Source of the DNA: an uncultured Eubacteriales bacterium
Lineage (GTDB): Bacteria > Bacillota > Clostridia > Oscillospirales > Ruminococcaceae
Assembly (NCBI GenBank): GCA_900318545.1
Contig: ONLC01000161.1
Coordinates: 1 to 5,700, forward strand
DNA: 5,700 nt
Direction: 5' to 3'
Shown in pieces: positions 1 through 5,357 of the stretch. Below the pieces are notes generated by a model. That model was not told where the DNA came from. It saw only the letters and a list, made by a program, of their open reading frames with translations, and did no database searches. The first letter of the stretch is position 1; each line of letters starts with the position of its first letter. The position numbers were made by a program, and so were the translations under genes.

Positions 1-1
1 A

Positions 2-1225
2 ATGTCGGAGAAATATCTTGATACCGTATGGGGACAGGTAGCGGAGTGCTTCAAGGATTATGACTATCACCTCATTTTTGAGACGATGAACGAGCCGAGA
101 CTCATAGGCTCAGGCAACGAGTGGTGGTTCGACAAGAATAATCTGCCCTCGGCGGTGAAGGATTCGATCGAGTGCATAAATTACCTCAATCAGAGCGCTG
201 TTGATGTAATCAGGGCATCGGGAGGCTATAATGAGGGCAGGCTTATCATGTGCCCCGGATACGATGCCTCGGTAGATGGAGCTACAGTATCCTCGTTCAA
301 GCTGCCGACAGATATTTCAGGCAATGAGAACAGATTGGTCGTATCCGTTCACGGCTACAGCCCTTATGACTTTGCTATGGGCAATGTTGCAAAATACAAT
401 GCCACCCAGAAAAGCAATCTTAAAAACTGGACTATGAAGCCGCTGAACACAACGTTTATCAGCAAGGGCATACCCGTTGTAATGGGCGAATTCAGCGCTA
501 CGGCCGCAAAGGATCTTGAGGAAAGAAAAAAATGGGCAGAGGATTACGCAGCACAGGCAAGCGCTATGAACCTTCCTATAATTCTGTGGGATAACAACGC
601 TTTCAACAAAACGACTGATAACGGAAGCATGAACAGTGAGTGTCACGGCTACGTCAACAGAAGCGACAACACTGTTTCCGATGAGCAGCAGGCTGTGCTC
701 GACATTCTTATGGCGCCGTACAAGGCACTTGAAGCCGAGAGAAAGGCAGCTATGCCGACACATACTGAGGTCGAGATAAACTGTGCGGTTGCAGGCCTTG
801 ATGAGTCCGACTATTCGATCGCAGGCCTCAGAGCGGCAAGGATATATAATGCCGACAATTCCTTCTCTGCAAACTGCAATCTGAATACAGGCAGCAGCTT
901 CAGCCTTGATCTGCTCGAGGACGGTGAATACATGGTCGAGCTGAGTGCAGATAACTGTGCGTCAAAAACCACATCGTTCACAGTAGTAAACGGTGAGCAG
1001 GTCGCTCCCGTAAACGAAACGATAAATCTTGTCGGAGATATAAACGGCGACGGTAAGGCAAACACTACAGACCTTATGCTCCTGAAGCGTCATATGCTGT
1101 TCGGTGAGCTCGGCGAGTATGAGCAGGCCTGTGCAGACACCAGCAGGAACGGCAAGATAGACCTCCCCGATGTTTCAAAGCTGAAAAGGCATATGATAAA
1201 TATTCAGTCTCTCTGGGTGACCTAG
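2..1225 (+). CDS. GH5 cellulase/endoglucanase with C-terminal dockerin (5' end missing)
   Basis: Secreted glycoside hydrolase family 5 enzyme, expected to cut beta-1,4-glucan (cellulose, or mixed-link or related glycans) with a retaining mechanism. Numbering from the first visible codon: the acid/base Glu is E31 in FETMNEPR, the H118-Y119 pair sits in VVSVHGYSPYD, the nucleophile is E163 in IPVVMGEFSA, and the aromatic W196 is in IILWDNN. The catalytic domain ends near residue 240. Residues about 255-342 form a small beta-sandwich-like linker. Residues 345-399 are a type I dockerin with two calcium loops (D346, N348, D350, N354, D357 and D379, S381, N383, D387, D390), each followed by a helix with a Lys-Arg pair. 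The dockerin would dock the enzyme on a cohesin scaffold. The frame is open at the left edge. The ATG at 2 lies inside the catalytic domain and is not the real start; I estimate 140-180 codons are missing, including the signal peptide. The motif spelling suits subfamily GH5_4, but that is recollection. A terminator follows 35 bases after the stop. Confidence 0.93.
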   Translation: MSEKYLDTVWGQVAECFKDYDYHLIFETMNEPRLIGSGNEWWFDKNNLPSAVKDSIECINYLNQSAVDVIRASGGYNEGRLIMCPGYDASVDGATVSSFKLPTDISGNENRLVVSVHGYSPYDFAMGNVAKYNATQKSNLKNWTMKPLNTTFISKGIPVVMGEFSATAAKDLEERKKWAEDYAAQASAMNLPIILWDNNAFNKTTDNGSMNSECHGYVNRSDNTVSDEQQAVLDILMAPYKALEAERKAAMPTHTEVEINCAVAGLDESDYSIAGLRAARIYNADNSFSANCNLNTGSSFSLDLLEDGEYMVELSADNCASKTTSFTVVNGEQVAPVNETINLVGDINGDGKANTTDLMLLKRHMLFGELGEYEQACADTSRNGKIDLPDVSKLKRHMINIQSLWVT

Positions 1226-1260
1226 TACAGAGGAGAGTCTCTTTGATAAATAATACAGCG

Positions 1261-1286
1261 GCCCGCATAAAAATGCGGGCTTTTTG
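1261..1286 (+). terminator. Rho-independent terminator of the GH5 gene
   Basis: A perfect 8-bp stem, GCCCGCAT (1261-1268) with ATGCGGGC (1273-1280), encloses an AAAA loop and is followed at once by TTTTTG. It lies 35 bases after the GH5 stop codon and just before the next promoter, so it closes that transcript. Confidence 0.93.
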
Positions 1287-1296
1287 TTAAAAAAGA

Positions 1297-1325
1297 TTGA
1301 CAATGCTGTAATAGTGTGTTATAAT
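1297..1325 (+). promoter_or_regulatory. Perfect-consensus sigma-A promoter of the membrane protein gene
   Basis: TTGACA (1297-1302) is separated by exactly 17 bases from TATAAT (1320-1325), a full match to the housekeeping sigma-A consensus. Transcription should start near 1332, giving a leader of roughly 47 bases before the ATG at 1379. The preceding terminator ends about 10 bases upstream, so the next gene is an independent transcription unit. Confidence 0.9.
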
Positions 1326-1340
1326 AATATTAATTATTAT
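1321..1340. repeat. AT-rich inverted repeat over the -10 box and start site
   Basis: ATAATAAT (1321-1328) and ATTATTAT (1333-1340) are perfect inverted copies around a 4-base ATTA centre. They cover most of the -10 box and the predicted transcription start. The position would suit an operator, but A/T-only palindromes arise easily by chance in promoter DNA. No known regulator site is recognised. Confidence 0.3.
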
Positions 1341-1366
1341 GTGCCTTTATACGGCAAAAAGAGAAT

Positions 1367-1370
1367 GGGG
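1367..1370 (+). promoter_or_regulatory. Weak, atypical ribosome binding site
   Basis: The only purine-rich match before the ATG at 1379 is GGGG, inside GAATGGGG, 8 bases upstream of the start. This is much weaker than the GGAGG sites in front of the genes at 2222, 3666 and 4362. The strong promoter may therefore be paired with modest translation. No in-frame alternative start with a better site is seen nearby. Confidence 0.45.
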
Positions 1371-1378
1371 TAATATTT

Positions 1379-2086
1379 ATGGCAGATGCAAAGGAGCTTG
1401 AACGAATTGATCAGGCTGCGGAGTACTTCAGACGGTATTTTGAGATGGAGAATGCCGTTACTATCAATGAAGAAAATAAGGAATATCTCAAAACCTATAT
1501 ACATGATGATAAATATGTCATCAATAACTTTGACCGCAAGGATCAGACCCAGAGGGGAGCAATTATCACATCGATAGTTGCGGTGCTTCTTCTGCTGCTT
1601 ATGACTGTTATGACAAATATTTTCGTTGGTGTAGGTCTGGCAGTGGGTGCTATCGTTGTGGGTACCATTGTTACGCTGAGACTCAATAAGTACAGACTCG
1701 AGCTTGCAAAAAAGGAGCAGCATGAGGTCAACGAAGGCATCAAGGAGCAGATCTCTATGCTCGAGGACAGAAAGGTTCAGCTTGAAAGGCAGAGAGATGA
1801 CTACTACGCAGCTCTCGGCAAGAGAGTTGACTGTGTCCCGCTTGACTATATGAAAAACGTGGCTCAGATAAAGAAGTACATGACAGACGGTGAGGCAGAT
1901 ACCTGCGAAGAGGCTGTCGGAATGTTTGAGCAGAATCTGCTTATGCAGCAGATGACAGACATCATGAAGGCAAGCGAGGTCAAGGAGGAGCCTAAGCAGA
2001 GCGACAAGGAACGTTTCGGAGACCCTCTGGAGCTTATCAAGCAGAACAAGAGGAAGAGAAGAAAAGAAAAGAAAGCAAAGAAATAA
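1379..2086 (+). CDS. Two-pass membrane protein with coiled coil and basic tail, function unknown
   Basis: I do not recognise a named family. The 235 residues fall into four parts: a charged N-terminal region (1-57, rich in Glu, Lys and Tyr); a hairpin of two hydrophobic segments (about 61-79 and 81-101) with a short turn at T79-N80; a long charged helical stretch, probably coiled coil (about 103-147); and a C-terminal region ending in a strongly basic tail (222-235, nearly all Lys and Arg). No signal peptide is visible. By the positive-inside rule both ends probably face the cytoplasm. The stretch VPLDYMKNVAQIKKYM, followed by GEADTCEEAVGMFEQ (residues 153-185), resembles a motif I recall from uncharacterised Firmicutes membrane proteins (a 'YL..GRADT..EAI.LYE' pattern). 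The gene has its own promoter and terminator, so the context gives no clue to its role. The start is supported by the end of the reading frame and a weak upstream GGGG. The basic tail could bind nucleic acid, ribosomes or acidic lipid, but that is a guess. Confidence 0.87.
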   Translation: MADAKELERIDQAAEYFRRYFEMENAVTINEENKEYLKTYIHDDKYVINNFDRKDQTQRGAIITSIVAVLLLLLMTVMTNIFVGVGLAVGAIVVGTIVTLRLNKYRLELAKKEQHEVNEGIKEQISMLEDRKVQLERQRDDYYAALGKRVDCVPLDYMKNVAQIKKYMTDGEADTCEEAVGMFEQNLLMQQMTDIMKASEVKEEPKQSDKERFGDPLELIKQNKRKRRKEKKAKK

Positions 2087-2091
2087 TTTAT

Positions 2092-2120
2092 CAGCTCCGC
2101 TTATGCGGGGCTGTTTTGTT
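2092..2120 (+). terminator. Rho-independent terminator after the membrane protein gene
   Basis: CAGCTCCGC (2092-2100) pairs with GCGGGGCTG (2105-2113) over 9 positions, with one G-U pair and a TTAT loop, followed by TTTTGTTT. It begins 5 bases after the stop codon at 2084-2086. Confidence 0.9.
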
Positions 2121-2163
2121 TAGTATTACCAATTGAGAGGGACAAAATTCTACCTGATAAGCC

Positions 2164-2192
2164 TTGCGGAAAGCGGAGCGATTTGGTATAAT
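2164..2192 (+). promoter_or_regulatory. Extended -10 sigma-A promoter of the LRR-dockerin gene
   Basis: TATAAT (2187-2192) is preceded by TGG (2184-2186), which makes an extended -10 element. The -35 region, TTGCGG (2164-2169) at 17-base spacing, keeps only the TTG. The start should lie near 2199, giving a very short leader of about 23 bases that contains a strong GGAGG (2211-2215), 6 bases before the ATG. The leader has no room for a riboswitch. Confidence 0.78.
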
Positions 2193-2221
2193 ATAAGGTA
2201 GAGTAAAAACGGAGGTGCAGA

Positions 2222-3640
2222 ATGACGGCTAAAAGAATAATAAGCTCAGTGCTGGCGATAACGCTTGTAATGGGTGTAATAGCATCGCCTGTCGGGCAGA
2301 AGGGTATGAGCTCGGGGTTCAGCATCAGTGCAAGTGCCGCAAGCTACAGCTATCTGACGTTTGAAGAGGTTTCGGGCGGAAATCTTGAGGTAACAGGCTG
2401 CGATAACAGCGTCGCAAAGGTCACTGTGCCTGCGACATACAATGGCAGGAAGGTCGTAAGCATAAAGAACTATGCTTTTGCAAACTGTGATAAGGTGCAG
2501 TCCGTTGTTATTCAGGACGGCATCACTAGTATAGGCAATTCCGCCTTTGAGGGCTGTACGAAGATGACAAGCATAACTCTTCCGAATACGCTGAACAGGA
2601 TAAACGAGTGGGCTTTTTTCAGGTGTCTGAGCCTGAAAGAGGTAACTGTAAAGCAGAGCAGCTGGGTATATCTTGGAGATCATGTGTTTGACGGCTGCAC
2701 CTCGCTGGAGACTGTCAGCCTGCCCGTAACTGCCTACGGTATCGGAAGCGGTGCTTTCAATGGCTGCAGCAGTCTGAAGGCTATAAACGTAGCAGCAGGA
2801 AACGGCACCTACAAGAGCGTTGACGGTATGCTTATGAGCAAGGACGGTACAGAGCTTCTGGCTGTGCCTGCAAGTGCTGAGAGCGTAACCATTCCTGAGG
2901 GCGTTACGGTGCTTCCGTCGGACATTCTGAAGGGCTTTGGAAATCTTACATCGCTCACCCTGCCCGATGGCCTGACCACTATCGGAAAAACCGCCGCTTA
3001 TGACAGCAGAACACTCAAAGAGGTAACAATACCGAAGAGCGTTACCGAGATCGGAGCTATGGCATTCGGATATTACTATGACAGCGATACCATTAATTCC
3101 AGAGCCAAGTTCGAGGACTTCACAATATACGGTTATTGGGGCACAGCGGCTATGACCTACGCTGATAAGAACGGCTTTAGGTTCGTGCCCATTGATGAGA
3201 CTCTTTACAAAGCATCGCTTGAAACCGATGAAAAATCTCTGCTGGAGAAAAACAGCGTGATAACAATAAGCTTTGATGATTTCGGCGAGACTGCCTACAC
3301 ACTGACGGACGGAAGCTACGGTCTTGCGGCTATGCCTGACGGAGACTATGTTATGACAGTCAGTGCAGAAGGCTTTGCCGAAAGAGAATACAGCGTAAGC
3401 ATAAAGGACGGTGCCTTCACCGAGGACCCCGAGGTAAAGCTTTATGCGATAGGCGATGTGAACAACGACAGAAAGGTAAACCTTGTTGATGTGACCGTTC
3501 TGAAAAAGCATCTTTTAAAGCTGACACAGCTTGATGAGTATCAGCTCAGATGTGCTGATGTTTATAACAATGACGGTGTAAATACGCTCGATGTTATGTA
3601 CATAAAGAAGCATCTGATAAATATTCAGAGGCTTTGGTAA
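2222..3640 (+). CDS. Secreted BspA-type leucine-rich-repeat protein with C-terminal dockerin
   Basis: Exported, non-catalytic protein of 472 residues. A signal peptide covers about 1-40: K4-R5, a hydrophobic core from about 6 to 20, and a likely cut after ASAA. Residues about 43-324 are BspA/TpLRR (LRR_5) repeats of about 23 residues with the signature 'I-x-x-x-AF-x-x-C-x-x-L-x-x-V-x-(I/L)-P'. Clear copies start near 79, 101, 124, 149, 171, 251 and 274, and an island at about 195-220 (YKSVDGMLMSKDGTELLAVP) interrupts them. Residues about 329-408 form a beta-sandwich-like linker that resembles the one in the upstream GH5 protein. A dockerin spans 411-468, with loops at D412, N414, D416, N420, D423 and at D446, Y448, N450, N454, D457; Y448 and R417 are unusual there. 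The protein should bind a cohesin and present the repeat domain for binding a substrate, cell or partner; no ligand can be read from the sequence. It has its own promoter. The next gene follows at 25 bases with no terminator between them. Confidence 0.93.
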   Translation: MTAKRIISSVLAITLVMGVIASPVGQKGMSSGFSISASAASYSYLTFEEVSGGNLEVTGCDNSVAKVTVPATYNGRKVVSIKNYAFANCDKVQSVVIQDGITSIGNSAFEGCTKMTSITLPNTLNRINEWAFFRCLSLKEVTVKQSSWVYLGDHVFDGCTSLETVSLPVTAYGIGSGAFNGCSSLKAINVAAGNGTYKSVDGMLMSKDGTELLAVPASAESVTIPEGVTVLPSDILKGFGNLTSLTLPDGLTTIGKTAAYDSRTLKEVTIPKSVTEIGAMAFGYYYDSDTINSRAKFEDFTIYGYWGTAAMTYADKNGFRFVPIDETLYKASLETDEKSLLEKNSVITISFDDFGETAYTLTDGSYGLAAMPDGDYVMTVSAEGFAEREYSVSIKDGAFTEDPEVKLYAIGDVNNDRKVNLVDVTVLKKHLLKLTQLDEYQLRCADVYNNDGVNTLDVMYIKKHLINIQRLW

Positions 3641-3665
3641 TATTTTTATTTGGAGGTAGATCATT

Positions 3666-4235
3666 ATGAGAAAGAATTTAGGAGCACAGCCCGCACTTTT
3701 CCCGATGCCTGTAGCAATTATCGCAGCTTATGACGCCGAGGGAACAGTTTGTGCAATGAACGCAGCATGGGCACAGATCTGCGGAATGGACAAGATAGCA
3801 CTGTTCATCAGCGAGGGTCACAAAACCACAGCCGCTATCAAGGAGACAAAGGCATTCACGGTAAGCATTGCTGATTCGGCAAATATCGTGCCTGCTGACT
3901 TCTTCGGTATCGCAACAGGAAACAAAATGCCCGACAAGTTCGAGCGTTCGGGCTGCACAGCAGTAAAGAGCGAGTTTGTGAACGCACCTGTCATTACAGA
4001 TTTCCCTGTAGCTATCGAGTGTGAGCTTGCAGAGGTAGTTAAGACAGAGAATATGCATTGTGTAGTCGGAAAGATCGTAAATGCAAGTGCCGATGAGAAG
4101 GTAGTCGGTGAGGACGGCAAGATCGATCCCGAGAAGGTAGATGCACTTATCTTCGACCAGTTCCGTTCGGGCTACTACAAGGTAGGCGAAAAAGCTGGAC
4201 AGGCTTGGAACGCAGGCAAGGAGCTTATGAAGTAA
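3666..4235 (+). CDS. Flavin reductase-domain protein (flavoredoxin-like)
   Basis: Cytoplasmic FMN-binding split-barrel protein of the flavoredoxin/flavin reductase-like family, expected to hold FMN and pass electrons or reduce flavin with NAD(P)H; the physiological partner is unknown. At 189 residues it has the usual family length. Recognisable blocks are the N-terminal (K)NLGAQPALFPMPVAII, then MNAAWAQICGMDKIALFIS (31-49), GHKTTAAIKETKAFTVSIA (51-69), DFFGIATGNKMPDKF (78-92), a SEFVNAPVITDFPVAIECEL block (102-121) and GKIVNASADEKVVGEDGKID (135-154). There is no signal peptide. GGAGG at 3652-3656, 9 bases before the ATG, supports the start. It lies 25 bases behind the LRR-dockerin gene without a terminator, so readthrough from the promoter at 2164-2192 is likely, although the two products work in different compartments. 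A strong hairpin follows. Confidence 0.92.
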   Translation: MRKNLGAQPALFPMPVAIIAAYDAEGTVCAMNAAWAQICGMDKIALFISEGHKTTAAIKETKAFTVSIADSANIVPADFFGIATGNKMPDKFERSGCTAVKSEFVNAPVITDFPVAIECELAEVVKTENMHCVVGKIVNASADEKVVGEDGKIDPEKVDALIFDQFRSGYYKVGEKAGQAWNAGKELMK

Positions 4236-4246
4236 GATATTAAAGG

Positions 4247-4280
4247 TTCCCCCGACTGTACGGTCGGGGGAGGTTTGTTT
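4247..4280 (+). terminator. Rho-independent terminator after the flavin reductase gene
   Basis: CCCCCGAC (4249-4256) pairs with GTCGGGGG (4263-4270), extended by a T-A and a T-G pair at the base, around a TGTACG loop. The tail is GTTTGTTT, a broken rather than pure T run. It lies 11 bases after the stop codon. Confidence 0.85.
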
Positions 4281-4295
4281 CTGTCGGCTCACAGC

Positions 4296-4324
4296 TTGAC
4301 ATTATTCTGAAAAAAAGATATAAT
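4296..4324 (+). promoter_or_regulatory. Perfect-consensus sigma-A promoter of the DNA methyltransferase gene
   Basis: TTGACA (4296-4301), exactly 17 bases, then TATAAT (4319-4324): the second full consensus match in this window. The start is expected near 4331, with a leader of about 31 bases. Since the gene before it is closed by a hairpin, the methyltransferase is transcribed alone. Confidence 0.9.
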
Positions 4325-4329
4325 TATAT
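4318..4329. repeat. 12-bp perfect palindrome spanning the -10 box
   Basis: ATATAATTATAT is its own reverse complement and contains the -10 TATAAT on the plus strand and a second TATAAT on the minus strand (4323-4328). It could be an operator or just a symmetrical AT-rich -10 region. No good minus-strand -35 was identified. Confidence 0.3.
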
Positions 4330-4345
4330 TGATCTATTAAATATC

Positions 4346-4350
4346 GGAGG
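4346..4350 (+). promoter_or_regulatory. Ribosome binding site with long spacing
   Basis: GGAGG lies 11 bases before the ATG at 4362, a little longer than the usual 5-9. The in-frame codons between them (GTT, CAC, ACG, GTA) include no start codon, so ATG at 4362 is the best start. Confidence 0.8.
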
Positions 4351-4361
4351 TTCACACGGTA

Positions 4362-5297
4362 ATGAGCAAGGCACAGAGAAACAAAACTATTGATACACCA
4401 ATCAGCGAGGGGAAAAAATACCTCGACAGGTGCATAAAAATATCCGAGCCGCAGAAAACACTTGGTAATGCTCTTGATAAAACAGTTCTTGGAGATATGC
4501 TTGAGGTCTGCCGTCTGCTGCCTGCAGAGAGCATCGACCTTATAATTGCGGATCCTCCCTACAATCTTACAAAAACGTTCAGCGGCACAACCTTTTCAAA
4601 GAAAAAGGAAGCCGAGTATGAAAAGTATACCCGTGAATGGCTTTCGGCACTGAAGCCGCTTCTGAAAAAAACGGGCACTATCTATGTGTGCTGCGACTGG
4701 GAAACCAGCCTGATAGTCGGACGGGTATTGAGTGATTATTTCACGGTCAGAAACAGGATAACCTGGCAGCGTGAAAAGGGCAGGGGAGCAAAAGCCAATT
4801 GGAAAAACGGAATGGAGGACATCTGGTTTGCAACAAACAGCAGCGATTACACCTTCAACCTTGATGCTGTGAAGATCAGAAAAAAGGTAATAGCACCCTA
4901 TCGTGTTGAGGGCAAGCCTAAGGACTGGGTCGAATCGGAGGGCGGAAATTACAGGGATACCTGTCCGTCAAACTTCTGGGACGATATAACGATACCGTTC
5001 TGGTCAATGCCCGAGAATACAGCTCACCCTACGCAGAAGTCAGAAAAGCTTATCGCTAAAATGATGCTGGCAAGCTCATCGGCAGACGATGTGGTGCTTG
5101 ATCCGTTCCTCGGCTCGGGAACAACGAGCGTGGTTGCCAAAAAGCTCGGCAGGCATTATATCGGCATCGAGAAAGAGGAGCAGTATTGCCTATGGGCAGA
5201 GCAAAGGCTTGAAATGGCAGAAACAGACAAGCAAATACAAGGCTACGTTGACGGAGTTTTTTGGGAGAGGAACTCGCAGGGGAGCACCAAAGCATAG
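4362..5297 (+). CDS. Beta-class DNA amino-methyltransferase (N6-adenine or N4-cytosine), apparently solitary
   Basis: Transfers a methyl group from S-adenosylmethionine to the exocyclic amino group of adenine or cytosine in a specific DNA site. In 311 residues the catalytic motif IV, ADPPYNL (63-69), comes before the AdoMet motif I, LDPFLGSGTT (246-255), with the target-recognition region between them; this order defines the beta class. HPTQK (222-226) and the final GRHYIGIEKEEQYCLWAEQRL stretch (263-283) are also typical. DPPY is most often linked to N6-adenine or N4-cytosine modification; the target sequence cannot be read from the protein. Positions about 135-160 (a WQREKGRGAKANWKNGMEDI block) match a conserved region I remember from Firmicutes homologues. 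No restriction endonuclease or specificity gene is next to it in this window. It has its own promoter and terminator, which fits an orphan methylase, although a partner gene elsewhere cannot be excluded. The charged N-terminal 40 residues precede the conserved core. Confidence 0.93.
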   Translation: MSKAQRNKTIDTPISEGKKYLDRCIKISEPQKTLGNALDKTVLGDMLEVCRLLPAESIDLIIADPPYNLTKTFSGTTFSKKKEAEYEKYTREWLSALKPLLKKTGTIYVCCDWETSLIVGRVLSDYFTVRNRITWQREKGRGAKANWKNGMEDIWFATNSSDYTFNLDAVKIRKKVIAPYRVEGKPKDWVESEGGNYRDTCPSNFWDDITIPFWSMPENTAHPTQKSEKLIAKMMLASSSADDVVLDPFLGSGTTSVVAKKLGRHYIGIEKEEQYCLWAEQRLEMAETDKQIQGYVDGVFWERNSQGSTKA

Positions 5298-5305
5298 CAG
5301 CAGGC

Positions 5306-5347
5306 AAAAAAAGCCGCAGACCACTTAGTCTGCGGCTTTGGTTTTTT
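5306..5347. terminator. Bidirectional terminator between convergent genes
   Basis: A perfect 12-bp stem, AAAGCCGCAGAC (5310-5321) with GTCTGCGGCTTT (5328-5339), has a 6-base loop. On the plus strand it is followed by GG and six T (5342-5347). On the minus strand the A run at 5306-5312 reads as seven T. It lies 8 bases after the methyltransferase stop and about 10 bases beyond the end of the phosphotransferase gene, so it can serve both. Confidence 0.93.
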
Positions 5348-5357
5348 GAGAGTATAC

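Noticed and set aside
2..4. ATG at position 2 as the real start of the GH5 gene
   Set aside because: It lies only about 30 codons before the catalytic NEP motif, whereas GH5 enzymes have four to five strands plus a signal peptide before it; the frame is simply cut by the window edge.
317..763. Minus-strand open frame opposite the GH5 domain
   Set aside because: A shadow of the GH5 coding sequence; no ribosome binding site or domain was seen.
1226..1378. Possible riboswitch or small RNA in the largest gene-free stretch
   Set aside because: The 153 bases are accounted for by a terminator, a promoter and a short AT-rich leader; no conserved aptamer-like pairing was found.
1337..1723. Minus-strand open frame opposite the start of the membrane protein gene
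   Set aside because: It is low-complexity and antisense to the two membrane segments; the plus-strand gene has a promoter, terminator and coherent topology.
2149..2202. 7-bp inverted repeat TCTACCT (2149-2155) / AGGTAGA (2196-2202) around the LRR gene promoter
   Set aside because: Short arms about 40 bases apart are expected by chance fairly often in a 135-base intergenic region; nothing else supports an operator or loop.
2246..3511. Long open frame of about 421 codons on the minus strand inside the LRR-dockerin gene
   Set aside because: It lies wholly antisense to a gene with a clear signal peptide, repeats and dockerin. Its translation is rich in Cys, His and Tyr with no recognisable domain, as expected from the complement of that codon pattern.
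3678..4292. Minus-strand open frame opposite the flavin reductase gene and its terminator
   Set aside because: It is antisense to a well-recognised family and would start inside the terminator hairpin region; the translation is Cys-rich and unlike any domain.
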